The notes: a model not told the origin generated them from the sequence alone. 64,000 nt of DNA from Chelydra serpentina (GCA_037349315.1 JBAIAC010000057.1:7898501-7962500), one strand, 5' to 3'. Shown: positions 41,645 through 53,179, numbered from the stretch's first letter. Translations and numbers: made by a program.

Positions 41645-42330
41645 AGCAATGAGATCACCTGTTAGGACTGACCAGGAGGTCACCTGACAGAGGCCCTGGA
41701 AGGTTATAAAAGGCCAGCAGCTGATCTCTTCAGCCAGGTTGACCAGCATGAGATGAGAGAAGCTGCTACAGGATGGCTGACGAGAACGCTGCCGACCTCA
41801 ACTCAAATGATCCCCCCCCAAGACTCTCAAGGGAAGGGTGAGCTAGAGTGAGGGGAACTGCGTGGAGGGTTTATTGTTTTTGTATAGTTCCGTGTATTTC
41901 TCGTGTGATTAATTGAAGAGCAATAATATGTTAGGCATCTGTGCTACATGCTACTCCTGCCACATGCCCGCTGAGGGAGCTGACCTGTAACCCAGACAGC
42001 CAACACCTAGTGGAACGCTGGGAATGTGTGTTTAAGCTCCAGGGAGCATCTGAGGGGCCAGCACTGAGCCCAGGAGCTAGGCAGGTGGGTCACATCCCAA
42101 GAGTGCACCTAGGGGTCCAAAGCCTGGGACAGCACCTGAGCTCTGTTCAGGCTCAGGAGGTTTAAATCACAGGGGGATTCAGTGTCTGGATTCCCACCCA
42201 GCAGTCTGGTGAGCCACTAGCATGGGGAGCAAGTCACACCTCTTAGACCTACAGTTTCAGGCTGTGGGCAAATTCAGGCAGACCTAACCTTTCCATTGTG
42301 AATGGCTGCAGTAATCTGCACAACCACATG
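41645..42330 (+). repeat. Possible LTR-derived block
   Basis: A TATA-containing segment is followed by an AT-rich segment with GATTAATTGAAGAGCAATAA and then a GC-richer segment. The arrangement resembles a retroviral-type or Gypsy LTR, but I see no paired copy, no TG...CA ends and no adjoining coding region. Confidence 0.3.
41704..41713 (+). promoter_or_regulatory. TATA-box-like TTATAAAAGG
   Basis: A strong TATA match in a GC-richer context (GGAAGGTTATAAAAGGCCAG). It may be an LTR promoter relic; no gene starts after it. Confidence 0.4.
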
Positions 42331-43604
42331 GGCTAGAAACATACTTTGGGGGAAAGAAATGAAAGCTGAGATTTAAGACCATAATTCTGCACCCAGGAGT
42401 AAATTCTGCTCCATCGGAACTGAGCATTATTATGTAGCCAGTATGGCTAAGATGCTAGTTTTATAGCAACACCATAATAAAACTATCTCTTCAGACCAAG
42501 GCAAAGCCCATCTGTGTGCCGTAGTCCGTGATCTGTATTAAACTTCCTTTGTAACGAGAACCTGGAAGTGGATTAAAGGGAGGTCAGGACACTGGAAATG
42601 ACAAGTTATCTCTGAGGCTGCATTACATGGGGGCATTGCTGTACTTGGCACCTTTTGACTCTCTCAATGAAACAGTCACTTTTTTTTTTTTTTAAATTCT
42701 ACCCACATTTTCCACATTTTTTTCCTCAGCGCCCCAATTTGGATCATCTGCCATATTTCCAAAGCCGCAAGAAAATATCATATTTTAAATAAAACCTCAG
42801 GGTAAATAAAGGCAACGGTGCCGTGTTTATATTTAACACACTCCGCTTTTATTGACTTTACGACGTGGGATTTTTTTTTTTAAAATCCAGTGTCGTTTTC
42901 TGCAGATATAAGATAGAAAGGCGGAGAACATTTTTTAAATGTTCTGAAAACATTCCATCATCCATCGGAATCAAAGACCCATTGAAAGCTGCAGAACCCC
43001 TTACAGGCAAAGTTTTAATGAAAACCAAATTTTTCATTCCCAGTGTTTTTCTTTGCGAGGATTTCCAAGGGAATACAACTGAACCGGGGGGCTGATTTAA
43101 GGAACTTGACTTAAGTTTCCCCTTCCCCAAGCTTCCCATTTACTTTAAAAAAAATTTTTGAGGACAATATGGCCCACCTAATTTTATACTGGTCAGAGTT
43201 CTCCCTGCCCCCACCCTCAATCAAAGTGGAGTTGTTTTTCACTGGGAAATAAATTAAATCTATTAAATGGGTGGGGGAGGGGAGAGGTTGCGATATCTGC
43301 AGTTATTCCCGGTGTTGGCTGGTTGGTTTTTTGTAGCTGCATGCCCATTCACAAAGCGGTATTGTCTCCTGCCTTGGGCGGATGAGCTGGGAAAAAAGGC
43401 TTCTCCTAGGACTTGGGCCAGAATACAGGAGTCGATAACTCATCACTTTACAACTGCTATCGCTTGCATCGAGCCAAAAGATCTCTGAGCCTAGACTCCT
43501 GGAGGCCCCTAAGGATTGACTGGTTGAGCTGGGCTAGAATGGGAGCCGTTCACCTGGAGTCTTTCCCCGTGGGGCGCTTCTGACTGGTTAGAGAAGCCTG
43601 TTAT
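42331..43604. other. Intergenic, nothing recognised
   Basis: AT-rich with T runs near 42680 and 42870. There is no supported gene or named repeat. Confidence 0.5.
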
Positions 43605-43910
43605 GGCACTGGATTGGAACTCCGAAGCCCCCCAGCCCCGCCTTAGACTTCCCATGTGACCTCGAGCCGGTTACTTAGGCCCAGAGCCTATAAGGTGTTT
43701 AGGTGCCTAACTCCCATTGATTCCGGTGAGAGTTAGGTGCCTAAATACCTTTTGAGGATCTGGGTCTTAACCTCCCCATGCCTCAGTTATCCATCTGTAA
43801 AATGGACATAATGAGACTTCCCTCTTTGGGAAGTGTGGTGTATGTACAGCGACTGGCACAAAGGGGCCCAGATCTCAGCTGGGGCCTCCGTGCACTGCTG
43901 TCCTATTATT
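43605..43910 (+). mobile_element. MIR-like SINE split by palindromic MITE
   Basis: CATGTGACCTCGAGCCGGTT lies before the insertion, and AACCTCCCCATGCCTCAGTT, then ATCCATCTGTAAAATGGACA after it. Removing 43678-43766 and one TTA restores the canonical MIR junction (...TTACTTAACCTC...). Confidence 0.9.
43678..43766. mobile_element. 89-bp palindromic MITE, TTA target duplication
   Basis: The arms begin GGCCCAGAGCC and end GGATCTGGGTC and contain TTTAGGTGCCTAACTC / GAGTTAGGTGCCTAAA as near-perfect complements around a 6-8 base loop. TTA flanks both sides (43675-43677 and 43767-43769), as for PIF/Harbinger elements. Older copies lie at 48600-48840 and about 33225-33310. Confidence 0.9.
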
Positions 43911-44224
43911 ACTCTACCAGTACATATTATTTATTCAGCTAACGAGATGGACTCGAGCAGCTACCGCTTTTGCATCCTCGCTTTGAAGCCCAGCAAAGTT
44001 TGGGGCCGTTCAGACTCCAGGGCTTGTTTGGGGCCCATCAATGATCAGCACCATCGGCTGATTTCTGAGGCACATGGAGATCCATTTCGATGAAAGGTAA
44101 GAGCACAGTGCAAGCTCAGATCTCAAGGGGGTAGACACAGGCTAAAGAGAACATAATACTAGCAGGTGTCAGTTCCAAGCGTGTAGGTCCTAGGCTGATC
44201 TTTCTGTGCAATCTTCCCAAGGTC
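43911..44224. other. Intergenic, nothing recognised
   Basis: There is no gene or repeat that I can support. Confidence 0.5.
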
Positions 44225-44600
44225 AGGGGTAGAGTTGGAGGAATTTTTTTTTGACTTTTTCATGGAAAAATGCATTTTTCCAAGCCTGAAATTATTCATC
44301 AAATGTGAGTTGAATTCAACTAGTGGTTTCCATGGAAAAAATAAATTTCAAAGGAGTCAAAGCATTTTGTTTTGATTTCAAATTTGGCCAGTTTAACACT
44401 CCCCCCCCCCCCCTCCACACAAACAAACACAAAAAGGGTGAAAATCACCCAACACGTCTGAATCTAAAAAAAAATATTTTTGTTTAGAGTTGACTCAAAA
44501 TGCTTAGGTTGATTTGAAATGATTTTGTTTGTTTTGAGTTTTTTGATTGGACGAAAAAACGTGATTTTTTTTTCCAGTTCAAGCCTCCAAACCACCAAAT
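44225..44600. repeat. AT-rich 'ttccatggaaaa' repeat with C13 run
   Basis: TTTCATGGAAAAATGCATTT, TTTCCATGGAAAAAATAAAT and TTGAAATGATTTTGTTTG form partial inverted repeats. C13 lies at 44401-44413. It resembles 40760-41040. Confidence 0.55.
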
Positions 44601-44794
44601 CTGTTGTTTTCTCAGCTCTACTCCTATGTCCCCATGAAGGCAGAGTTCTAGCCTTTAGAGCTCTCTCTCTCTCTCCCATTCTGGGACAGCAGCTTTTGCT
44701 TGGCATAGGTAATTAACAGAACATGATATGTAATCAAGTGAAGAGGCCCACCAAGGTCCTTCTGGAGGGGAACCTTTTGGCTTGGAGCCAGGGC

Positions 44795-45172
44795 ACATTG
44801 AACAACAACAGAAGGTGACATCTTGAAAACTAAAGAAAGGAAATGATTTTTCACACTGGGGGGGGATGAAACTGTGGAACTCACTGACACAGGAAGTTGT
44901 TGAGGCCTGGAATTTAGCAAGATTCTAAAAGGGCCTGGATATTGATATGGATAACCCTAGATAGTCCAGAAAGGATACCAAACATGCTCTAGGCCTTAAA
45001 CTGATATGGACTAGGGATCAGGATGAGACTAAATATGTGGGGCCCCTTACCTCACATCTACTTACTGTGGTACTCTTGCACCTTCCTCTGAAGCACCTGG
45101 TACTGGCCACTGTACCGGACACTGGGCTAGATTGGCCCTCTGGCCTGATCCCCTATGACGGTTCCTGTTAAG
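44795..45172 (+). mobile_element. CR1 LINE 3' end
   Basis: GAAATGATTTTTCACACTGG, AAACTGTGGAACTCACTGAC, CAGGAAGTTGTTGAGGCC, then GGACACTGGGCTAGATTGGC and CCTATGACGGTTCCT follow the CR1 3' untranslated order. Confidence 0.88.
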
Positions 45173-45284
45173 CCCCATGTATGGCCATGCTCTGGCAGTC
45201 TAAGGACGAGGGTCTGAACCCTTCATCCCCCAGTGATTCTAGCAGCCTGCTATTTTGTGCCGCACCCTTGCTGGGTTCTGTTCT

Positions 45285-45545
45285 GGGTTTCACACATCCA
45301 CAGCACCTTTTATCCAAGGAGCTCAAAGCACTTTTTACAGATGCAACTGAATTAAATCTCACCTAGGCTGGGATGAAGTAGTTCTGCAATCCCTGTTTTA
45401 CAAATGGGGAAACTGAGGCACAGACTGATTGAAGCGACGTGGCCACACAGGGAGTTAATGGTGGCGCCAGAAACAGAACCCAGGAATGATGGCTCCTGCC
45501 GCCACATGTTAACCACTAGACCACACAGCTGTAGACCAAAGCAGG
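45285..45545 (-). mobile_element. MIR-like SINE, antisense, full length
   Basis: CAAGGAGCTCAAAGCACTTT, TTTTACAAATGGGGAAACTG, AGGCACAGACTGATTGAAGC, AACAGAACCCAGGAATGATG and TTAACCACTAGACCACACAG. Confidence 0.92.
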
Positions 45546-46474
45546 AAAGGGTTGGATTGAACATTAAAAATACAGAACAGTGAGGAAGGAAAAGACCAAG
45601 GAGCCCTTAGGTATTAATCTCAGGCACATTTAGTCCTCTTGTTAACATTGCCCCCTGGAACAATTAATTCTTTCAGGCTGGCTTAAACACCCAACTTTAC
45701 TTTACAGCCCATTTCATTTATGACCGAGAAACGAAATTACTGTGTCGGTTTCGCTGCCTACATCCAACCCTGGGTGTTCCACATTCATAAGAAACCCAAC
45801 GGCTGCAAAGATCAACAACACTACCTGCCAAGCTGGTGAAGTGCGAGCTGCGGGCGGCAGCCCCTGAAACGTGGCTTGCCGGGTTTTTTGCACAGCTCCG
45901 CTTTCGGAGGGAGTGGAGGATTAAGCCCCCGACACTTTGCACGGCATTAGCACCACGCTGTGGCTGCAAGGGTCACGGGGGACTCTACGTTGCACGGTTT
46001 CTCCAGTCTAATCTATTGTGATTTTAAAAAGACTTTTAGGGACCCCCAAGGCCTTGCAACTTACCCAGAGCCAAAGGAAATGCCCCCTTCGACTAGCCCT
46101 GGTACAAAATATTCCACCTGGACCTAGGCCAGATACCAAGTGTGGAAGCGCAAGCGTTGAACTAAAGGGCCCGATTCAATGGCATTGCTCCTATGATACC
46201 CGTGGTAGGGAAGTCAGGAGCAGGCTTCAAGGCGTTGTGTTGAACCAGCTGGTAAAGTTTAAAATGCAACTTTAATGTTCTGTTTCCTTCCCCGGGTCTT
46301 GGCCCAGGCGCTGACCTCCGTTACGCTGGTGTAAAGCGGGGGGGAATGATGTTGGCTTTCCTACGGCTAGCCACCTCTGGCTAGACACCGGTGTAACTGA
46401 GGGCAGGATCTAGCCCTTTCTCTCCGGTCCTTTATTTGGGGTGTAATGAGAATTAGGGAGCATTGTGCAGTGGA
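45546..46474. other. Intergenic, nothing recognised
   Basis: A GC-rich block at 45830-46020 gives short frames on both strands. There is no supported gene. Confidence 0.5.
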
Positions 46475-46660
46475 AGTGCTTTGCAGACACCTGTAAATCA
46501 GGCCTCGCACCCAGCGGGGTGCGGAGCTAGTGCGATCCTCGCCGTGCGGCGGGGGAAACGAGCGCAGAGGGGTTCCTCGACTTGCCAAAGCTCCTGCAGC
46601 AAGTCAGCGGCGGAACCGGAAATAGAGCCCGGGGCCTTGTCCCCCAAGCTCCATTCTCAC
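46475..46660 (-). mobile_element. MIR-like SINE, antisense, GC-rich
   Basis: AGTGCTTTGCAGACACCTGT, then GGGGGAAACGAGCGCAGAGG, CTTGCCAAAGCTCCTGCAGC and GAAATAGAGCCCGGGGCCTT. Confidence 0.7.
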
Positions 46661-46769
46661 CAGCAGGGACGCGTAGCCTTGTGGTGCACGCCCTGGTGTG
46701 GGCCACGCGCCACCTGGCTCCAGTTCCGAGCTTGGCTAATGCTCTCTGCCCAGTGCCCTGCCTGTAGAG

Positions 46770-46900
46770 CTTTGGCTGTCTTGGCTAGTTACGTTGTCAG
46801 CTCTTTGGGGCTGGGAGGCGCGTTCGTGGTGTTTGTGTAGGGCCTGGTGCAGTGGGACCTTGGTCTCTCTTAGGGCCTCGAGTAAGCACCCTGTAATGTG
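46770..46900 (+). mobile_element. MIR/L2-type SINE tail
   Basis: GTCAGCTCTTTGGGGCTGGG, then GTGTAGGGCCTGGTGCAGTG and a GAGTAAGCACC end. Confidence 0.6.
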
Positions 46901-46993
46901 AACAGTTACTGCTGCCTCATCAAGGGAAGCTTTTGTGACGGGCTAGGAGCTTAGTGGGTACATGGGTCGGGCGATTGCTTGACTAGGTAGAAG

Positions 46994-47116
46994 TAGGGTG
47001 ACCAGACAGCAAGTGTGAAAAATCAGGATGGGGGTGGGGGGTAATAGGAGCCTAGATAAGAAAAAGACCCCAAAATCGGGACTGTCTCTATAAAATCGGG
47101 ACATATGGTCACCCTG
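46994..47116. mobile_element. hAT MITE copy 1, exact 8-bp target duplication
   Basis: The ends TAGGGTGACC and GGTCACCCTG (one base different) are inverted. GGTAGAAG occurs immediately outside both ends (46986-46993 and 47117-47124). The interior holds GGTAATAGGAGCCTA and TAAAATCGGGACATATGG. Confidence 0.93.
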
Positions 47117-47124
47117 GGTAGAAG

Positions 47125-48499
47125 AGGGCATGTGTCCTAACTCGGGGGCAGAGATAGGAGAGTAGGATTGTGCTTGGATAGTAAAGGGAGGGCTGGGGTG
47201 GTGCCCAGCTTACGCAGGGGGAGTGCCAAGGTGGGCAGGCATACGATCATACAACTCTGAACTCCTTGGTCGCATCCCCTTCCTTAGCTGCTGGGCCTTT
47301 AATTCTTTCCGGAGAACTTTGGACGCGGTCTCTCGGTTGGTCTCAGATAGATTCCTAATATTTTTCAAACAAGCTACAGTGACCCCCGTCATAAGTGGCC
47401 ACCCAGGAGACCAACAGATTTTCAGAAGGGTCTTTTCAAAGTGGAACAACATTTAACCGGAGCCTATCAAAGGGGTTACCGAAGGCGGGCGGCTTCCTGC
47501 CGTGGGCTGGGCGGGAGAGGTTCGGCTTTGCTTTCCTTGTGTGTCCTTCACTTTTGAGTTTGTTTAAAGGAGGAACTAAAATGTTCAGGTTCAAGTTAGG
47601 ATATGAGGGTATGGGTCTGTTACAGCCCCTGGTAGCAGTACATGCTTTCAATCCCTGGGGTGTTGGCCAAGAGGGTGGTTGTGGTTACTTTTGTGTGTAG
47701 GTCTGTGCCCACCTGATGCAAGGATGTGAGCGTATCAAACCTGCGCCCATGTCTGCGTGTGCCCATGTGCAGCTAGGCAGGCACGAGCACTCCTGTGGGT
47801 GTGGTGTTTTCTCTCCCTGGCTTGCCTCTGTTTTCCTAATTAAACCCATCTCTCTCTCCCATCGGCTCACGTGAGTCAAAGGTACAGTTAATGAGAATAA
47901 TTGTTTTCCATCTTCCCCTGCCCTGCCCCTTTGATGTTTCACTTGCTTTGATTCTCCATCATTTGATGCAGACAAGTATCTACTCTAGCAGACTGGGCCA
48001 CAGTGCCAAAGATGCGTCACTTCCATCAATTTTATGTTGGTAGATTAAGCCAAGAACAAAGATTCATGGATCAGCAGGAATTATAAAGTCTTTTGTGTTT
48101 TCTGAGCTGGCAACCCAGCCAAATCTCCGTAGGTTTCTCCGGCAGGAGAAAACACCTGAGCTGGATTTTCCCTGCTACTGTCAGGGAATTAACAGTTACA
48201 CCGTCGACTTCGTTGGCAAAATTATTAAACGACAGCCTGGTTCAGGAAGGCCCATAATGTCGCACGGGGGAGTTTGGAGATGTGGTTTCTAGTCCTTGGG
48301 CAACTGCTTTGTAAATAGCTGCCCCACGTGTGAGACATTCCTGCGCTCTGTTGTGTTTTACACACCCGCCAGCTTCAGTGGAGAGTTTGGGCCTCTCTCA
48401 AAGGACGCATTTCCCAATGATTGCCTGACGGCATTAAGGCACGAGACTCGTGTGTCGGTGAGAGGCTACGTAGCACATATCACAAAGCGAGGTAGGACT
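47125..48499. other. Intergenic, nothing recognised
   Basis: There is no supported gene or repeat in 1.4 kb. Confidence 0.5.
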
Positions 48500-49065
48500 T
48501 AGGAGGAGTCAAGGCATTAGACTGGGACTCAGGTGATATGGGTTCAAGTCAGGTTCTGCCACTGAATCATGTGTGACCTTGTCCTGGGTGTTCTTAAAAA
48601 TTTTACGCTCAAGTGACTTGGGAACCTAAGGCCCATTTTCAAAAGTGACTTAGGGCCTGATGTTAAAGGGTATTTAGGTGCCTACAGATGCAGATAGGCA
48701 CCTAGTGGGATTTACAAAAGCCCCTGGAGGCCTAACTCCCGTTGGAATCAACCTAAATACTTTTCAAAATCTTGCCCTTAGTCACTTAGAAGGCCTAACT
48801 CATTAGCCTCCTAAGTGCCTTTGAGGATCTGGGCCTAATTCACTATTGAATATGGACCTTAAGCTCCTAAATCCTATAGGGGCTTTCGAAAATATAACCC
48901 TTATTTTCTCTGTGCCCCCATTCCCCATCTGTAAAATGGGGATAATGCTGCTTTTCTCCTACTCAGTGCCTGTCCTCGTCGGGGAAGACTGCACGTTCTG
49001 CCTCTTACTATGGGAATGTTCAGCACCTAATACGATTACTGTAACCCGAGGAATAATCAATTAGC
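48500..49065 (+). mobile_element. MIR-like SINE with nested palindromic repeat(s)
   Basis: The head (GGCATTAGACTGGGACTCAG, GGGTTCAAGTCAGGTTCTGC, TGTGTGACCTTGTC) lies at 48510-48585 and the rest (TTATTTTCTCTGTGCCCCCA, CATCTGTAAAATGGGGATAA) at 48900-48950. Between them, 48600-48840 holds TTTAGGTGCCTACAGATGC and TTTGAGGATCTGGGCC, of the 43678-43766 family, possibly as two overlapping copies. Confidence 0.8.
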
Positions 49066-49642
49066 TGCTGGTAATATAGTGGTCACATGGGTAAGCAAGG
49101 CAACTATTCTCTACTCATCCTGTAGGTCTCACCAGAGCCTTTTCTAAGCGAACGATTGTTGGTCAGGAATCTGGACACCAGCGTTGTCTTCCATTCACTG
49201 GGAAAAGTTCACTGAGATTGAGAGTGTCCATTGGGATGGCTACCAGAGAGGGTTTGGAGGGATGTAGGTTATAGAGCTCTCCTGAAAGGGGGTGCTTCTA
49301 ACAGAGCCCTGGACATCCCTAATGTTAGCACTGAGTGTATGTCCCATGGAGATCTATAAACCTCATGTCCAGGCTCTTCAAGGCTTCTGCTTTTGCAGGG
49401 TGGTCGCTGTGTTAATAGCGCATCGTTATTTTTTCATGCTAGTTTTAATGGTTTTGGTTGAACGTGCCGTAGGAGTCTAGATTCGTCTGCAGCTGCTCAA
49501 CAAGTCCCAGACTCAGGCCACTCGCTGGGACTGGACAGACAAGTCCAGCGTGAACTGAATCTATACAGGAGAGCCCTGCCTGATGGGATGGTTTCCGTTT
49601 GAGGGGTAAGGTGTCCATGCTCAGTTTTTCCAGGCTGTGTGA
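49066..49642. other. Intergenic, nothing recognised
   Basis: There is no gene. AGAGCCCTGGACATCCC near 49300 gives only short frames. Confidence 0.5.
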
Positions 49643-49650
49643 TTTATACC

Positions 49651-49772
49651 TAGGGTGACCAGACAGCAAGTGTGAAAAATCGGGACGGGGGTGGGGGTAA
49701 TAGGAGCCTATATAAGACAAAGCCCCAAATATTGGGACTGTCCTTATAAAATCGGGACATCTGGTCACCCTA
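49651..49772. mobile_element. hAT MITE copy 2, exact 8-bp target duplication
   Basis: The ends TAGGGTGACC and GGTCACCCTA are perfect inverted repeats. TTTATACC flanks both sides (49643-49650 and 49773-49780). The interior has GGTAATAGGAGCCTATATAA. Confidence 0.95.
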
Positions 49773-49984
49773 TTTATACCATCCAGTTCCATACCCCAAC
49801 GGCTCACTTTGAGTTTTGGGGTTCACCCCCCAACCCAAAACGTAGCTGAAACACACCTGCATTTCACTTCATTTCCACCAGAAACCGGCCACCCACCCAG
49901 GTTTATGTGACACTGGGCCCCAGGACACACTTCAAAAGTTTCCCAGCTTCTTGAAATGCAGCCACCTCTAAGGCAGGACCCATC

Positions 49985-50110
49985 AGCTAACAGCGCTCAA
50001 CAACTGTACCCAACAGTTTGGGACAGGAAGTGAAGAATTACAGTAGCCGTGTGAAACAGTAGGCAGGAAGCAGAATGTAATTACGAACTCCGGGTCATCC
50101 ATACAATGGC
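49985..50110 (-). mobile_element. 5S-SINE-type tail copy, antisense
   Basis: CAGTTTGGGACAGGAAGTGA followed by AGAATTACAGTAG (50014-50045) matches the tail at 62008-62029 and, less well, 63261-63280. The 5S-derived head was not found. Confidence 0.55.
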
Positions 50111-50894
50111 CATGGGACCACTTAGCTCGTGCAGGGGCTACCGTAATACTAGTAATAAATACTCCCCTAAGAAGCGTTCTTTTATCTTTATTAGCGACTA
50201 GCTGCCAGCTTCTTGCTTTCATGTCTCCAGCAGCAGATGCCACCTCCAGCAGCGGATCCCGTCCCTCACTCCAGTGCAACGCTGACTCAGAAACAACTGC
50301 ACTGCCTCGCACGTTGGTAGCCAGGTTCCGTATAGTAGCTGTTCTTTCTCCCAGCCTGACCCTGAGGAGCGGGTGAGCGCTGATGAGAACGCAGCCCTAG
50401 CTGTCGAGTTCAAAGTGGCTGGCGTTCCTTTCGCAGCGGCAAATGCCAGGCAGCCTCTGGCACAGGCTGCCTCTTGTTTGGAAAGCCTGTGAGAACCTAA
50501 ACCTCTCTTTATCCCTATCTGTGAATCAGATCGAAAAACCCAACCTCCCCCAAGGCGTGAGGTCCGGCTGAGTAAGTGGATGGGAATGCCACGGAAACAG
50601 AACGCGTTCCCAGACGCTTAATGAAGTTTCCATGTTTGCCACCAGTGAGCTCCTAAACAGGCAGTATTCAAAACCGGCTTTTACAACGGGACATCCCCCC
50701 GGCGGAATTAGCAGCCTCTCATGCACGTGCAAATTGGGTTGACTAGCAGCCCGCCCCCCCCACGCAGACAGTTAAAGTGATTCATGTTGCACAGAAAAAT
50801 GCTTTGTGGTTTATAAGCAGTCATGGGCTCCATTCACACCGAGAACGTTTGCTGCGGAATGTCTCTCTCGCTGCGGCTCCTGGGGCTAGGTGGG
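50111..50894. other. Intergenic, nothing recognised
   Basis: There is no gene with recognisable domains. Confidence 0.5.
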
Positions 50895-51010
50895 TGTATC
50901 TCGGGCTGTGTCTACACGGCAATAAAAGACCCGAAGCAGGCCCAGGTCAGCTGACGCGTCCTCACAGGGCTCGGGCTGCGGGGCTATACAATTGCAGGGT
51001 AGACGTTGGG
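50895..51010. mobile_element. MITE fragment related to the 24229-24413 palindrome
   Basis: CTCGGGCTGTGTCTACACGG, CAGGCCCAGGTCAGCTGACG, CTCGGGCTGCGGGGCTATAC, then CAGGGTAGACGTTGGGG. It shares the 'CGGGCT...GGGCTA...GTAGACGTT' layout of the palindromic MITE. Confidence 0.6.
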
Positions 51011-51019
51011 GTTTGTTTA

Positions 51020-51730
51020 ATACAGGTAAATGTATACATCTAGGAACAAAGACTGTAGGCCACACTTACAGCATGGGGGATTCTACCCTGGGAAGCAGTG
51101 ACTCTGAAAAAGATTTGGGGGTTGTGGTGGGTAATCGGGCGAATGTGTAACTGTGGCCAAAAGAGCCAATGTGATCCTGGGATGCATAAACAGGGGAATC
51201 TCAAGTAGGAATAGAGAGTGGTGTGACCACTGCTGGAATACTGTGTCCAGTGCTGAAGGATGTTGACCAATTGGAGAGGGTTCAGAGAAGAGCCAGGAGA
51301 ATGGTTAAAGGATTAGAAAACCTGCCGCATAGTGAGTGATTGATAGACTCAAATAGCTGACTCTAGTTAGCTTAACAAAGAGACGGTTAAGGGTGACTAG
51401 CTTACAGTCTATATTGGGTCGAACAAAAAGTTAATAATGGGCTGTTCAGTCTAGCAGAGAAAGGTGTAACAGGAGCCAATGGCTGGAAGATGAAGCTAGA
51501 CAAAGTCAGACTGATACTAAGGCGTAAACTTTTAACAATGAGGGTAATTAAGCATTGGACCAATTTACTCAGGCGTTGTGGGGGATTCTTCATCACTGAC
51601 AATTCTGAAATCAAGATTGGCTGTTTTTCGGGCTCTAGGAATTATCTGAGGGACGTTCTACAGCCTGTGTTCTACAGAAGCTCGGCCTAGATGATCACAA
51701 TGGTCCCTTCTGGCCTTGGAAGCTATGAAC
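51020..51730 (+). mobile_element. CR1 LINE 3' part, 0.7 kb
   Basis: It shows the order GATTTGGGGGTTGTGGTGGG, GCCAATGTGATCCTGGGATG, GAATACTGTGTCCAGTGCTG, GGTTCAGAGAAGAGCCAGGA, AAAGGATTAGAAAACCTGCC and AGACAAAGTCAGACTGATAC, then the end GCCTAGATGATCACAATGGT, CCCTTCTGGCCTTGGAAGC, TATGAA. It includes the C-terminal end of the CR1 ORF, full of stops, and the 3'UTR. Confidence 0.95.
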
Positions 51731-52349
51731 CGCGCGCATGTCTGAGTAAGGGGCAATCCTCCGGCCGAGTCAACAATGCCCCATTACGGCAACACGATGC
51801 TCAGGGGTGTTGCGTGGCTAAAGGTGTGGTCTATTGGCTGACATGCAAAACCGATGGCCTGGGACTTTAGCTGTTTGATGGCACTTTTCACAATAACCTA
51901 GTTTAATTTAATTTCAAGGGAGTTAGATTCTGCCTTGTGTGGCCTATTCCCCATCTCTCGTTCATGTTTGCACCTGGGCAGAGTTCCTCACGCCAGTGTG
52001 CACTTGGACTCCTTTTTGTATAAGCGGCATTTTCCAGGGTTCTCTGCTTTGTCCCCACTGGATCCCTTATTTCATCCCTTATTTGCACACCCCCCATCAC
52101 CATTTATCATCCCCCGTAATCTCTGAAATTCTGGGGTCTGGGGTCCCTCCCTCAGCTGAGGGGGCTGGCCTTCTGTAGTTCTGGTAGGCTCCACCCGCCA
52201 TCCCAGGACTTAATAGTCTGCTCTAGTTTCAGTTAGGTAGAGTGTTCTTCCTCCATTCCAAACTTCTGCTGTTGTGTGCTGCTGAAGAGTTGATGCTTTT
52301 ACTCGCCGGGATGGGGAAAGTGATTCTATAGGGTAGATTTATACAGTTA
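51731..52349. other. Intergenic, nothing recognised
   Basis: There is no supported gene or repeat. Confidence 0.5.
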
Positions 52350-52535
52350 GCATACAGAGTTTGTCCAAAAGCACTTTGAGATTGGGGTGGGGAATCATTA
52401 AAGCACCACGCTGGGAACTCAGGAAACCTGCATTCAGTTCCTTCATCTGCTGCAAACTATTGAATGGGAATAATTATACTTCCTTTTCTCCCACGCCTTG
52501 TCTATTCAGAGTGCAAATTCTTCCAGGCAAGGTCT
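52350..52535 (+). mobile_element. MIR-like SINE, diverged
   Basis: TAAAGCACCACGCTGGGAAC, CAGGAAACCTGCATTCAGTT, CCTTCATCTGCTGCAAACTA, then TGAATGGGAATAATTATACT. It directly precedes the Harbinger-like MITE. Confidence 0.6.
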
Positions 52536-52543
52536 GTCTCTTA

Positions 52544-52740
52544 GGGCTTGTCTACTCATCTGTCCCAGCGATTTAACTAAATTGATAGAAAAAACAATGA
52601 AGTCAAATCAACCCCTTTTTACACTATCACCTAGAGGTATAACTACACCCACACTAGGGGATTGCATTGACCAAAGTACATCTTTTTTTCCCCTACTGGT
52701 TTAGCTAAATTGGTACAAAAACTGTGTAGATCCATTCTAG
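52544..52740. mobile_element. Harbinger-like MITE
   Basis: After TTA (52541-52543) it begins GGGCTTGTCTACTCATCT. The interior has AGTCAAATCAACCCC and TAAATTGGTACAAAAACTGT, and it ends with a degenerate GTGTAGATCCATTCT. Confidence 0.7.
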
Positions 52741-52839
52741 CTATGTGTCTATTTACTGCCTATCACAATAGGGTCCTGATCTATATAAATAATAATAAGC
52801 AGTGACAGGATCTAATAAGATCACACCGGAATTATTTCA

Positions 52840-52922
52840 AGGCAGTCCTGTGGTCTGTTAAGCAGGAGGTCAGAGTGGATGATGCTAGTGATCCCTTCCG
52901 GCCTTAGAATCCATTAATGTGT
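52840..52922 (+). mobile_element. CR1 LINE 3' tail fragment
   Basis: AAGCAGGAGGTCAGAGTGGA, TGATGCTAGTGATCCCTTCC, GGCCTTAGAATCCATTAATG. Confidence 0.8.
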
Positions 52923-53064
52923 TTGGCTGAGTGCTGTATGCATCTAAGATCATTAGCATTCCAATCTACTCTATCCTCTACTTGATTAGTGACCTCCCTC
53001 CTTTCCCCACACTGATTGGGATGGCTTGGCACAGAGGCTTCCAAAAATGATCACCTGATACAGG

Positions 53065-53179
53065 TAGGGTGACCAGTGTGACAAATCGGGACAGGGGGTA
53101 GGAGGTAATAGGAGCCTATATAAGAAAAAGACCCAAAATCAGGACTGTCTCTATAAAATCGGGACATCTGGTCACCCTA
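53065..53179. mobile_element. hAT MITE copy 3, exact 8-bp target duplication
   Basis: The ends TAGGGTGACC and GGTCACCCTA are perfect inverted repeats. GATACAGG flanks both sides (53057-53064 and 53180-53187). It is slightly shorter than copies 1 and 2, with part of the AGACAGCAAGTG segment missing. Confidence 0.95.
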
